NCBI GenBank assembly: GCA_033060915.1
Contig: CM065396.1
Span: 4,466,001-4,530,000, forward strand
Direction of reading: 5' to 3'
DNA: 64,000 bases
Source: Euryodendron excelsum
Lineage: Eukaryota; Streptophyta; Magnoliopsida; Ericales; Pentaphylacaceae
The notes under the pieces were generated by a model. The model was not told where the DNA came from. It ran no database searches and saw only the letters and a list, made by a program, of their open reading frames with translations. The translations under genes were made by a program, and so were the position numbers. Shown here in pieces: positions 21,780-30,406 of the stretch. Positions within the stretch are counted from its first letter, which is position 1; every line of letters starts with the position of its first letter.

Positions 21780-23240
21780 GTGTGTCTTCAAGCCAATTCC
21801 AAAAAGGATCAATGGTACTTGGACAGTGGTTGTTCAAGACATATGACTGGAGATGAAACTCAATTCACTTCTCTCACACCAAAAGATGGAGGATTGGTCA
21901 CTTTTGGAGATAATAGCAAAGGCAAGATCATCGGTATAGGTAGTATTGGTAAAAATTCTTCAACTTCTATTGAGAATGTTCTACTTGTTAAATGACTTAA
22001 ACACAACCTGTTAAGCATTAGTCAATTGTGTGACAAAGGTTGCAAAGTAGTGTTTGAATCATCTAAATGTAATGTAGTAAACATAAATGATAACAAGATC
22101 ATATTGACTAGTCATAGACAAGGCAATATTTACACTTTCAACTTAAATGAATTATCTTCTTGTAAGATCAAATGCCTTGCTGCTGTGAGCAAAGAGGATA
22201 GTTGGTTGTGGCACAGAAGGCTTGGCCATATTAGTATGAGCATTATTTCAAAAATTTTGAAAAATGAGTTAGTAAATGGTCTTCCCAAACTCAATTTTGA
22301 AAAAGACAAAACTTGTGATGCATGTCAAATGGGAAAACAAACCAGAGTATCTTTTAAATCTACCAACATGCTCTCTACTTCTATACCACTTCAATTATTG
22401 CATATGGATTTGTTTGGACCAACTAGAACTCTAAGCTTAGCTAGTAATCAATATGCTCTTGTCATTGTTGATGATTACTCAATGTTTGCATGGACATTCT
22501 TTCTAGCTCACAAAGATGAAACAATTGCTTTCTTTACCAAATTTTGTAAAAGGGTTCAAAACGAAAAAGGATTTACAATCACAGCAATTAGGACTGACCA
22601 TGGTGGTGAGTTTGATTGCAAACCTTTTGAAACATATTGTGATGAAAATGGTTTTGAACATAATTTTTCAGCACCTAGAACTCCTCAACAAAATGGAGTT
22701 GTTGAGAGGAAAAACAGGACTTTGGAAGAAATGGGGAGAACAATGCTTTGTGAAAACAATTTGCCAAAATATTTTTGAGTTGAAGCTGTTAACACAGCTT
22801 GCTATGTGTTAAACAGAGTTTTGGTAAGAAAATTTTTGAATAAAACCCCATACGAGCTTTGGCAAAACAAGAAACCAAATGTTTCATATTTTAGAGCTTT
22901 TGGATGTAAATGCTTTGTGTTGAATAATAACAAGGACAACCTTGGTAAATTTGATGCAAAATCTGATGAAGCTATCTTTCTAGGATATTCCTCACATAGC
23001 AAGGCTTATAGAGTTTACAATAACAAAACCTTAGTCGTTGAAGAATCAATTCATGTTACCTTTGATGAACTAAACTCTTTGTCTAGAAAGGCTGTGAATG
23101 ATGATATAGACGATGTGGAGAAGAACTTGGATAAGATGAATATTGATCAAACTCAAAATGAAGCTTCACCACATGACAAAGGAAATCAAGATGACTCCTC
23201 AAGCCAACAAAATGGGAATGAAGGATTGCCAAAGGAGTGA
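21780..23240 (+). pseudogene. copia protease and integrase
   Basis: This frame differs from gag and opens directly after a TAG at 21777-21779. QWYLDSGCSRHMTGD holds the aspartic protease D-S-G. Next come the GAG-pre-integrase zinc-binding block (WHRRLGHI...CDACQMGKQ, about 22205-22340) and the integrase core, with Asp in LHMDLFGP, Asp in RTDHGGEF and Glu in NGVVERKNR, so the DDE triad is intact. The later integrase region (FRAFGCKCFV, DEAIFLGYSSHSKAYRVYN) follows. In-frame stops: 21993-21995, 22776-22778 and 23238-23240. The absence of a continuous gag-pol frame recalls SIRE elements, where pol expression needs recoding; here it may also be mutation. Confidence 0.9.
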
Positions 23241-24545
23241 AAATTTGTCCACAACCATCCAACGGAGCAAATACTAGGTGATCCATCACAAGGGGTAAGA
23301 ACAAGATCATCTCTTAGAAATGTGTGTAATCATCTTGCTTTTCTTTCTCAAATAGAACCAAAATGTTTTCAAGATGCTGAAAATGATGAATCATGGATTA
23401 TGGCCATGCAAGAAGAATTAAACCAATTTGAAAGGAATAAGGTTTGGAATCTTGTTCCTAGACCTAAAGATCATCCTGTAATTGGAACCAAATGGGTGTT
23501 CAGAAACAAGATGGATGAATCTGGAACCATTACTAGAAACAAGGAAAGACTTGTAGCTCAATGCTATAGTCAAGAAGAAGGTATTGATTTTGATGAGACA
23601 TATGCACCTGTAACTAGATTAGAAGCCATTAGAATGTTGTTTGCATTTTCATGTTTCAAAAATTTCAAACTTTATCAAATGGATGTGAAAAGTGCATTCT
23701 TGAATGGTTTTATATCTGAAGAGGTGTATGTTGAACAACCTCCTGGTTTTGAAAATCCTATATTTCCAGAACATGTTTTCAAACTTACTAAAGCCTTATA
23801 TGGTTTAAAGCAAACCCCAAGGGCCTGGTATGAAAGGCTAAGCAAATTTCTAACTAAAAATGATTTTACGAGAGGAAAAGTTGATACAACTCTTTTTATA
23901 AAGGTTAAAAATCATGACATGTTGCTTGTGCAAATTTATGTTGATGACATTATATTTGGCTCTACTAATGAAAAGCTTTGCAAAGAATTTGCTAAGTGTA
24001 TGCAGGGTGAGTTTGAGATGAGCATGATGGGTGAGCTCAATTACTTCCTTGGACTTCAAATCAAACAATCAAAGGAAGGAATTTTCATTAACCAAGCTAA
24101 GTACATCAAAGATCTACTCAAGAAGTTTGGGCTGGAAAATGCGAAACCATTGGGCACTCTTATGAATACTTCAACAAAACTTGACAGTGATGAGAAAGGT
24201 ATTTCAGTAGATACCAAGCTATATAGAAGTATGATAGGCTCATTGCTCTACTTGACTGCTAGTAGGCCTGATATTATGTTTAGTGTATGTTTGTGTGCTC
24301 GATTTCAATCTAATCCAAAGGAATCACATGCTGTTGCTGTTAAACGAATATTTAGATACCTTAAGCACACGCCTAATCTTGGATTGTGGTATCCTAAAAA
24401 CACATCTTTGAACTTAATTGGTTATTCAGATGCTGATTATGCTGGTAGCAAAGTTGATAGAAAAAGCACTAGTGGATCTTGTCAATTTCTTGAAAATATG
24501 CTTGTTTTATGGTCTAAGTACAAAATCGTAGAAATGAAAAGCTAG
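23241..24545 (+). pseudogene. copia reverse transcriptase and truncated RNase H
   Basis: In the same frame as integrase. The RT begins around [21 protein letters not shown] and runs through [55 protein letters not shown] and the catalytic YVDD (23937-23948), then [14 protein letters not shown]. RNase H starts with [19 protein letters not shown] but stops matching after NMLVLWS; the usual LSTAEAEY block is gone. The open frame of about 407 residues has no internal stop from 23322 to 24545, so this is the best preserved part of the element. The 3' break removes any chance of function. Confidence 0.93.
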
Positions 24546-24998
24546 ATCCCCAATTGGGTAAAAAATGCTATATATAGTTAAGAATAAAATAGAGTTATGC
24601 AAAGTGTTCGAACACCTCTTAATAGAGGAGTTCGAATGCCAGGTCAAGTCATTGGAACACCTAGCTAATAGCTAACGAACAAAAAAACACCCTCTCAGCA
24701 ACTCCACTTTGCTATCGAACCTAATTCAAACGATGAAAAGAGCTCTCAGTATCCCTCGTGGGCTCGTTCGAACGACATGACCTGGCATTCAAACGCTTGT
24801 CTGCATCCTTTAAACTCCTGTTTGAATGCTCCTCTACAGATTTGCCCCGTTTTTTATCGTTTTAGGCTCAATTCTTGCACAAAGTGCATGAAGACCAATT
24901 AGGCACCAAATAAAACTAATAAAGCAAAATTAAACCTATACTATGGCAAACAAACCACTAGATAGGGCATTATGATTACACTTTCAGAGTGTAATCAC
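24546..24998. other. Non-coding segment with TTCGAA-type palindromes and a perfect hairpin
   Basis: No gene. TTCGAA-like motifs at 24607, 24631, 24652, 24767, 24788 and 24809. Segments 24631-24658 and 24766-24793 form an imperfect inverted repeat of about 28 bp around a 107-bp spacer. A perfect 10-bp-arm hairpin (TGATTACACT/AGTGTAATCA) lies at 24973-24997. The segment resembles the regulatory part of a retroelement LTR, but its ends and identity are unknown. Confidence 0.5.
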
Positions 24999-24999
24999 C

Positions 25000-25140
25000 T
25001 AACCCTAGTTAGTAAACCCTAGCTCAACCTAACTCTAGTTAGTAAACCCAAAGTGAGCCAAACCCTAGTTAGCAAACCTTAGGTTAACTTAACCCTAGTT
25101 GGTAAACCCTAAGTGAGCCTAACCCTAGTTAATAAACCTT
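25000..25140 (-). repeat. 30-bp minisatellite, about five units
   Basis: Units of about 30 bp of the form ctaaccctagttagtaaacc + ctaggtgagc. Reverse-complemented, they match the unit in the Z LTRs (37905-38405). The array directly abuts the pararetrovirus remnant at 25141. Confidence 0.75.
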
Positions 25141-25537
25141 AGGTCGCACCATAATTAGATGAGGTGTTCCACATAGGAGCATACCAGATATTAGGAAGAA
25201 TTTCAGTTTGTGAAGTATTATTGAGAGAAAAAATATTGTGCTCTGAATTTTTCCAATCTTTAGGTCGCATAGCTTGAACCCTAGCTGAGCAGAGGTTATG
25301 GGAATACCAAGCTTGAATGTGATAGTAAGGATTGTGGACAACATAATTGTCAGCAGGAGATAGAGGAGGAGACTAAAGAAAATAAGGAACAAAATCCGAA
25401 GGGCGATGAAAAGTGATTAACACATAGCATCGATTATGAGTTCGAAGAAGAACTTGCCAAGTTTCAAGCGGATGAAACCATTGCTACCACTTAAGCATAT
25501 TTAACCCATTATGATTTGTAACATTATGCAAAGAGCA
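25141..25537 (-). pseudogene. Pararetrovirus ORF1 tail remnant
   Basis: Downstream of RNase H on the minus strand, one frame gives segments such as YYHIQAWYS and VQAMRPKDWKNS broken by stops. Similar aromatic, Trp-rich sequence follows RNase H in florendovirus-type polyproteins. No function is assigned. Confidence 0.5.
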
Positions 25538-26000
25538 TTAAAATAGATAAGCATGGAGAGAAGGAGCATCAAAGAGACAAGCAATAGTAGGGGCCTTAAA
25601 AATAGACCGAAGGAAATAGAGGACTTCTGAAGGAAGCTGGTAATATTCCTGAACCTGAAACAAAGAGAGATAAGGGTAGTCATGCTGAAACATCATTCCT
25701 CGTAGAGGTAGACCATAATGAAAAATGATGGTTTCTAAAAAAGCTTGCCAATTGGCTTTGCTTGGTTTGTGGAGCAAAATTTGCATAATGGATTCTTGTA
25801 CTTTGGGAAGAATATGCTCAAGAATAAGAGGGCAGAGAACTAGAATTATCATGGAGAATGGAAAAAAGTCTACATATGAAGGATGGCGAGAGAGAAAATC
25901 TACCAACACATTTGTTGTTCCCAAAATATGTTTGGCATCAAAAGAATAAGTAGAAAACCAAGTTACCCAACAAAGAAGTTGAGCATTTGAAATCTTCTTA
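25538..26000 (-). pseudogene. Pararetrovirus RNase H, C-terminal part
   Basis: The minus strand reads DAKHILGTTNVLVDFLSRHPS, the end signature of Caulimoviridae RNase H (a conserved Asp in the NxLxDFLSR block), after an LLCWVTWFS segment. A long open tail follows to 25538. The N-terminal RNase H blocks are absent because of the deletion described under the RT entry. RNase H removes the RNA template during reverse transcription. Confidence 0.75.
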
Positions 26001-26420
26001 TTTGGAACTGAAGCATCCAGGGGAAAGCTGGCAAGTCAAGTTCAATGAGAAATAGATGACCAATGAGATGAAATTGAAATTTCTCAAATCAAATTTAGCT
26101 GAGAATTTGGCTTTCGAAAGATAAGAAAACAATGTTAGGTGATTAGGAAGAGGAAATTTGTCATCAACTAGGAAATGATTTAAGGGTTGATAGTTTACAA
26201 CCAATCTCATTTTTCCTCTAATTTCTTCTATGCATTTGTTGACATAAAATGCCTCACACGCCCATGGTGAAGAAGTAAGTTCAATGATGCCATAAGATTG
26301 TAACTATTGAAGCTCTTTGATAGTAAGTGTGAGATGGTTGGGGGCCATACCAGGGTGACTGGCTTTGGTAGGATTGACATCTTCATTGAGCTTGAAAGGA
26401 AGAGAAATAAAAAAAGTCAG
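26001..26420 (-). pseudogene. Pararetrovirus reverse transcriptase, N-terminal (fingers) part only
   Basis: Minus-strand segments GIIELTSSPWACEAF, MRLVVNYQPLNHFL, DKFPLP and AKFSAKFDLR are the first conserved RT blocks of Caulimoviridae, with an in-frame stop about 30 codons before the NYQPLN block. Shortly after FDLR (about 26080) similarity jumps to the RNase H region. The palm, with its YxDD catalytic motif, the thumb and the early RNase H are missing, so the enzyme cannot be active. The deletion is inferred from the family's usual spacing. Confidence 0.8.
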
Positions 26421-26539
26421 GATTGGTCCACAAAGGAGTAGAACATTTAGTAAGAAACTTTATGTGAGACTCTGCACAAGACGATTCTATTAACCGAGTT
26501 TGAAAAGGAGCAAAAACTTCAGTTGAATAGAAACGGGGA

Positions 26540-26860
26540 ATTTGAGTCTAGGGAAGAGAATAGCTTCGATAAGACAAACTTGGAGAAGTCCATCAAAGAC
26601 GATGGATCTTACGACGAATATCAAATCCAATCAAGAGATCTTTATCAGGCAAATGAGAGCCAAGAACACGATGGTGAATAGTCAAGTTCGGAAAGAGCCA
26701 AATAAGTATAGGTTTACTAATTTGGCCAATCACAAAATTTTCACCATTAGTAAATTTGAAGGCTTGATAATGGGGTTTCCAATAAGACTCAAGAAGCAGA
26801 GGGGGATTAAGGTTTGTAGAACCAAGACCAGGGACAAAAAAAGGCTATGATCGGAAGAGG
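26540..26860 (-). pseudogene. Pararetrovirus aspartic protease region
   Basis: The minus strand contains LTIHHRVLGSHLPDKDLLIGFDI (split here as LTIHHRVL...DKDLLIGFDI), matching the conserved end of Caulimoviridae protease (KDLLxGxD type) shortly before the RT. The catalytic D-(S/T)-G could not be placed with certainty because of frame breaks. Confidence 0.55.
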
Positions 26861-27269
26861 GCGAGCATATTTGGAGAGGATGATGTGAACTTTTGCCAAG
26901 GGGAAAGGTTGGGACAGAAAGAGGAAATGAGCAGTTTGATCGGCTTGAACAGGATTGAGTTCTGGGACAGAATTAGAGTAGCCGATAGTAAGAAATGACT
27001 AAGGAGAGTAATCATCATCAAGGGAGAAAATAGATTTAAGATCATTAGAAAGATTAAGAGTATCATTAAAGGCTTAAAGTTCGTTTAGCAACCCGTCGTT
27101 CTTCTTTTATTAGTACAATTTTTTACAAAATGTTTTCCAGAGGAAACATCAGTCAGAGGTTCACCCATGAGATTTTTTCTTGCATAGAAACTTCCATTTT
27201 CAACGTTTACGAAACAGTCGTTGTACTGGAGCTGAACCAATGAAAGAAGAAGTAAACTGGAAATGTTAC

Positions 27270-27330
27270 TTTTTCTTGCCAGAGCGACAATCACAAGATT
27301 TGCCTAAAGGGCATTGGATGAGATCTTTGC
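27270..27330 (-). pseudogene. Pararetrovirus coat-protein zinc finger
   Basis: The minus strand reads CPLGKSCDCRSGKK, a short Cys-rich basic motif like the nucleic-acid binding finger at the end of Caulimoviridae coat proteins. It lies between the coat core and the protease, as expected. Spacing is compact and a His partner was not placed. Confidence 0.6.
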
Positions 27331-27361
27331 GCTCACAAGAAGTACCCAACCTTTTGCTAGT

Positions 27362-27862
27362 CTAGGCAATTTTAATTAGGAACTTGTGTTGATTACCCAA
27401 CTTTTCTAGGGTAACAAGGCTATGTTGAGAAAGTTCACCAACAGGAATGGCTTGAAGGGTTGCGCCTTTGAGATATAGGAATTTAGAAACTTCATTTCCA
27501 AGAGGATTAGGTAATGAGTTGAGAAAAGCTTGCTTGAGGTTGGCATCATTCATGCCATTGAGCATATAAAAGTGCTTAGACATTTTGTCATAGTGATGTT
27601 CCAAATCTTTGTGTTTAAATGGACAAAAACGTATTTTAAGATATTTTTCACGAGCCTGAACCACATGATGATCTGGAATGCTAAGAAATTCATTGTATAT
27701 AAAGGCCAAAAAATTATCAAAACTGGGAAGTTGCTGAACTTGTAATTGGCTGTAAGGACTAAGAGTAATCCACCAATCACGTAGTCAGCCTTTAAAATGA
27801 GCAATTAATTTAGCTGGAACTATGGGGAAAATGGCCTGATTGTGTTGGAGTTCAGTTGTGCA
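27362..27862 (-). pseudogene. Pararetrovirus coat protein core
   Basis: The 115-codon minus-strand frame 27362-27709 includes AREKYLKIRFCPFKHKDLE, HYDKMSKHFYMLNGMND and NLKQAFLNSLPNPLGNE. These closely follow the conserved capsid core blocks of florendoviruses and relatives. The upstream part (to about 27862) continues in an adjacent frame (FIYNEFLS). Capsid protein packages the viral DNA. The absence of a stop inside the main block makes it one of the better preserved pieces. Confidence 0.82.
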
Positions 27863-29690
27863 CTAGAAGTAGATTTCAAAGATGTAATCACGCCATTTAG
27901 ATGGTGGAATATCTTCAAGGATAAAACACTTCTTAATGCCAGAATTGGCACTGGAATAGAAAGGAGGTGTAAGATCAACTGGAGTGAACTCTTCTTCAAG
28001 ACGGTGTTCAATAGTTGGATTTTCATTCGGGTTTGTTGGGTCAACGGAGGGAGGATCAGCCATGTGAAGAGGTTGAATGTCAGAAGAATGGGAATCATCA
28101 TCAAAAGAGACAATATTTGTGTCTGGGTCAGTGGAGACCTGTAAGAGAAACAAAGGAGTCACTGTGGGGTTGGGATCTACCAAGGTATGGAGAAAAGAAG
28201 AAATTGGGTTGTCTGTAGCAATTGGAGCAACGTTTTTAGCTTTGGAGGCAAAAGAGGAACTAAAGGGAGTAGTGGAAAAGGCTGGACTAGGATCTGGAAA
28301 AGGAGGTTTAGGAGCAGTTTGCTTTGGGCCAGAAGGTGGTGTAGGGAAGAAAAAAATCTGTCTTGAAAGGATTTTTCTCAAAAGGAATGGTGGTTAAAGG
28401 TTGCATATAAGCATATGGATTTGGTCAAGTGGGAAAAGTAGGGTGAAACATCTCATATGTAGATGGGAATAGTGAAAAAGCCACTTGAATGGGAGGAGGT
28501 GCAAATAATGGCAGTTGAGTAGCTTGCTTTTTGGCTTGTTGTTCAAGATCTTGGAACTGAAATTGAAGAGAGCACATTTCAGCCACTTTTTGAGTAATAA
28601 GAGCTAAAGCTTGGACAAAGTCAGGAACTATTGTAGCAATCTACAAAAGAGTCTGGTGTAAAAGATCAATTTTCTGGCGAAGGGCTATAATTAAAGCTTC
28701 CAATGAACCAATTTTATGGGAAACTGTAGAGGCAAATTGGTCTTGGCTTTGTTGAAGATATTTTAATGACTGATTTTGAGCTTGAGTGTTTTAAGCTTGC
28801 TAGTTAAGAGCTGCTTCAGCTACAGAGAGCTTGGAGGGACTTCCATCAAGATCCTAGGAGGTAGGATTCTTGATTTTCCAAACATAACGGGTATGTTCTT
28901 GAGGTTCGTCAAAATCCTCAAGAGGAGGAAACTCAGCTTGATAAGAGGAAGAGGTTAGACTTAATATGAAATAGTCTTGAACTGGTGGTACAAAAAGGAG
29001 ACCAAGAAGGCTTGGTTTGCAAGCGGAGGATAATTTGGATTGCTATTTAACAATGTCACCGCCATATTTAACATAGTAGTCAAAATGACAACTAGGTTCG
29101 CCAAGAAGATTAATATTTTAACAAGTTTTTGTTGAGAAGATTTGCCTTTTCTACGCTGTTGACTGCGAGAGGTTGTAATTATAGGACCATTGAGGCAATC
29201 ATTCAAATCATAAACATCATACCAAATATGACCAGAGGCATCTCTACCCTAAAAAATGGGTTGACGATTATGATCAAAGCTCGAAATTGCGATAGGTAAA
29301 ATGGCATTGATTTCAGTGAGGAAAATATTAACAACTGTAGGAGCCGAGTCAGCTTTTGAAAATCGAATTTCCATAGTGCTGTCGGCTTTTGTTATAAAAA
29401 CAGGGTCGATTGTCTGAATTTGCTATAAATTGAATATTTTTTTTCATGGGATGTGATCCAAGATGTGGGAAGGAGTTTTGCTAACTCTTATTTGGATAAT
29501 TGCCAAGGAACATAGGTGCAAGTGGGGGTAAGATTGGAATCTAAATTGATGAGCAAGCCATCAGATGTTTGAGCAACATTCGGAACATAGAGATCAAGGG
29601 CATGATTTGTAAACGATACACAATCTGGTAGCGAAGAGTTGCACCATAGGTAGAATGATTGTTAGGACCACCAGCAATTTAGATCTGGGC
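27863..29690 (-). pseudogene. Pararetrovirus linker between movement and coat domains
   Basis: A minus-strand open stretch (27863-28381) is rich in Pro, Ser and Asp and ends with FILEDIPPSKWRD, the usual lead-in to the coat domain. Further upstream (28961-29206) is a basic stretch (SRSQQRRKGKSS). The remaining 28382-28960 and 29207-29690 show only short, frame-broken pieces. The region is poorly conserved in the family, so the exact limits are uncertain. Confidence 0.55.
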
Positions 29691-30155
29691 TTACAAAGTT
29701 GTATTGAGATATGGATCTTTTAAAGGCATATTGTAATTGGGAAATAGGGTGAAGAAAATGGTGCATTCGTTAAGAGTTGTTTGCATTGTGCCGATGCAAG
29801 CATTTTGGTGCTCACTAAAACGAGTATGCAAGAGAGCAAGATGAAAGATTGTAGGCACACCTTTGTGACCATGAAAGGAAAGAGCCAGACTGACAACACC
29901 CCATTGAAGATGAGTGTAGCCTTCTACTATCCATTTAGGAATCAATTCATCTAGAATGCTAAGAGAGATCATCTGTTCCTTGTTGGTTGCTGGAAGGAGA
30001 TATTGATTCAATAGAGAAGTTTGAATATACTCCTTAATTTTGGGTTTCTTAGAAGAATTGATAAGTTTATGAATAGTAGTTCTGAGAGAATTTGAGGGTT
30101 TTATAAAGACCTAATAAGGATTTGCAATGCCGTGAAGAGCTTTTTTATTCTCCAT
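29691..30155 (-). pseudogene. Pararetrovirus movement protein
   Basis: From the candidate ATG at 30155 the frame is cut within about 15 codons, then reopens at about 30110 and runs to 29691. Conserved blocks are PKWIVEGYTHLQWG, LALSFHGHKG, ALLHTRFSEHQNACIGT and FFTLFPNYNM, which mark the 30K-type movement protein of Caulimoviridae that widens plasmodesmata. It is the first domain of the polyprotein, as in florendoviruses. Apart from the early stop it is well preserved. Confidence 0.85.
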
Positions 30156-30406
30156 GGTATTGCACTGTCGTGAAAAAGGGTTTTCTTCTTCAAGGTATTG
30201 TAATGCCTAACTTTTGGAGAGGGGAGATGTGGCTCCACCAAAATTTTGCCACGTTAGCCTATGATGATGTCACCTTAGTGACATCAGCATATGCGGCATA
30301 ATAGTGCCAAAAGCCTAGAAATTAAGGGCCACGGCAGTGGTGTATCGTGAAGCACAGCTTTGTGCTTCACGATATTAGAGTGCCATCAGGCAGAAAGTTC
30401 TCCTTC
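30156..30406. other. Flank between pararetrovirus start and X LTR, with a perfect hairpin
   Basis: Arms TATCGTGAAGCACA (30343-30356) and TGTGCTTCACGATA (30361-30374) are perfectly complementary around GCTT. The segment may be viral leader DNA or host sequence. No PBS for tRNA-Met was found here. Confidence 0.6.

Larger units (their letters stand above)
18379..24545 (+). mobile_element. Ty1/copia retrotransposon, SIRE/Maximus-like, 3' truncated
   Basis: Contains a complete 5' LTR (18379-20162), an initiator-Met PBS (20165-20176), gag, protease, integrase, reverse transcriptase and the start of RNase H in copia order. Coding similarity stops inside RNase H at about 24510-24545. The rest of RNase H, the polypurine tract and the 3' LTR are absent. 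The long LTR, the start tgttgagtcaatgccctgat and the separate gag/pol reading arrangement suggest the SIRE/Maximus lineage. Several stops make it inactive. Confidence 0.92.
25141..30155 (-). mobile_element. Endogenous pararetrovirus (Caulimoviridae, florendovirus-like), defective
   Basis: On the minus strand, remnants occur in the order movement protein, proline/acid-rich linker, coat protein, zinc finger, aspartic protease, reverse transcriptase fingers, and RNase H end plus tail. This is the ORF1 order of florendoviruses. A candidate start ATG is at 30155-30153. The frame is broken by many stops and shifts, and the catalytic centre of reverse transcriptase is deleted. The copy is bounded by the minisatellite at 25140 and by the X LTR at 30407, which may have inserted beside or into it. 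It is an old, non-infectious genomic fossil. The genus is inferred from gene order and motif style. Confidence 0.85.

Noticed and set aside
27842..28397. Plus-strand open frames over the pararetrovirus
   Set aside because: They are antisense to clear minus-strand coat and linker sequence.
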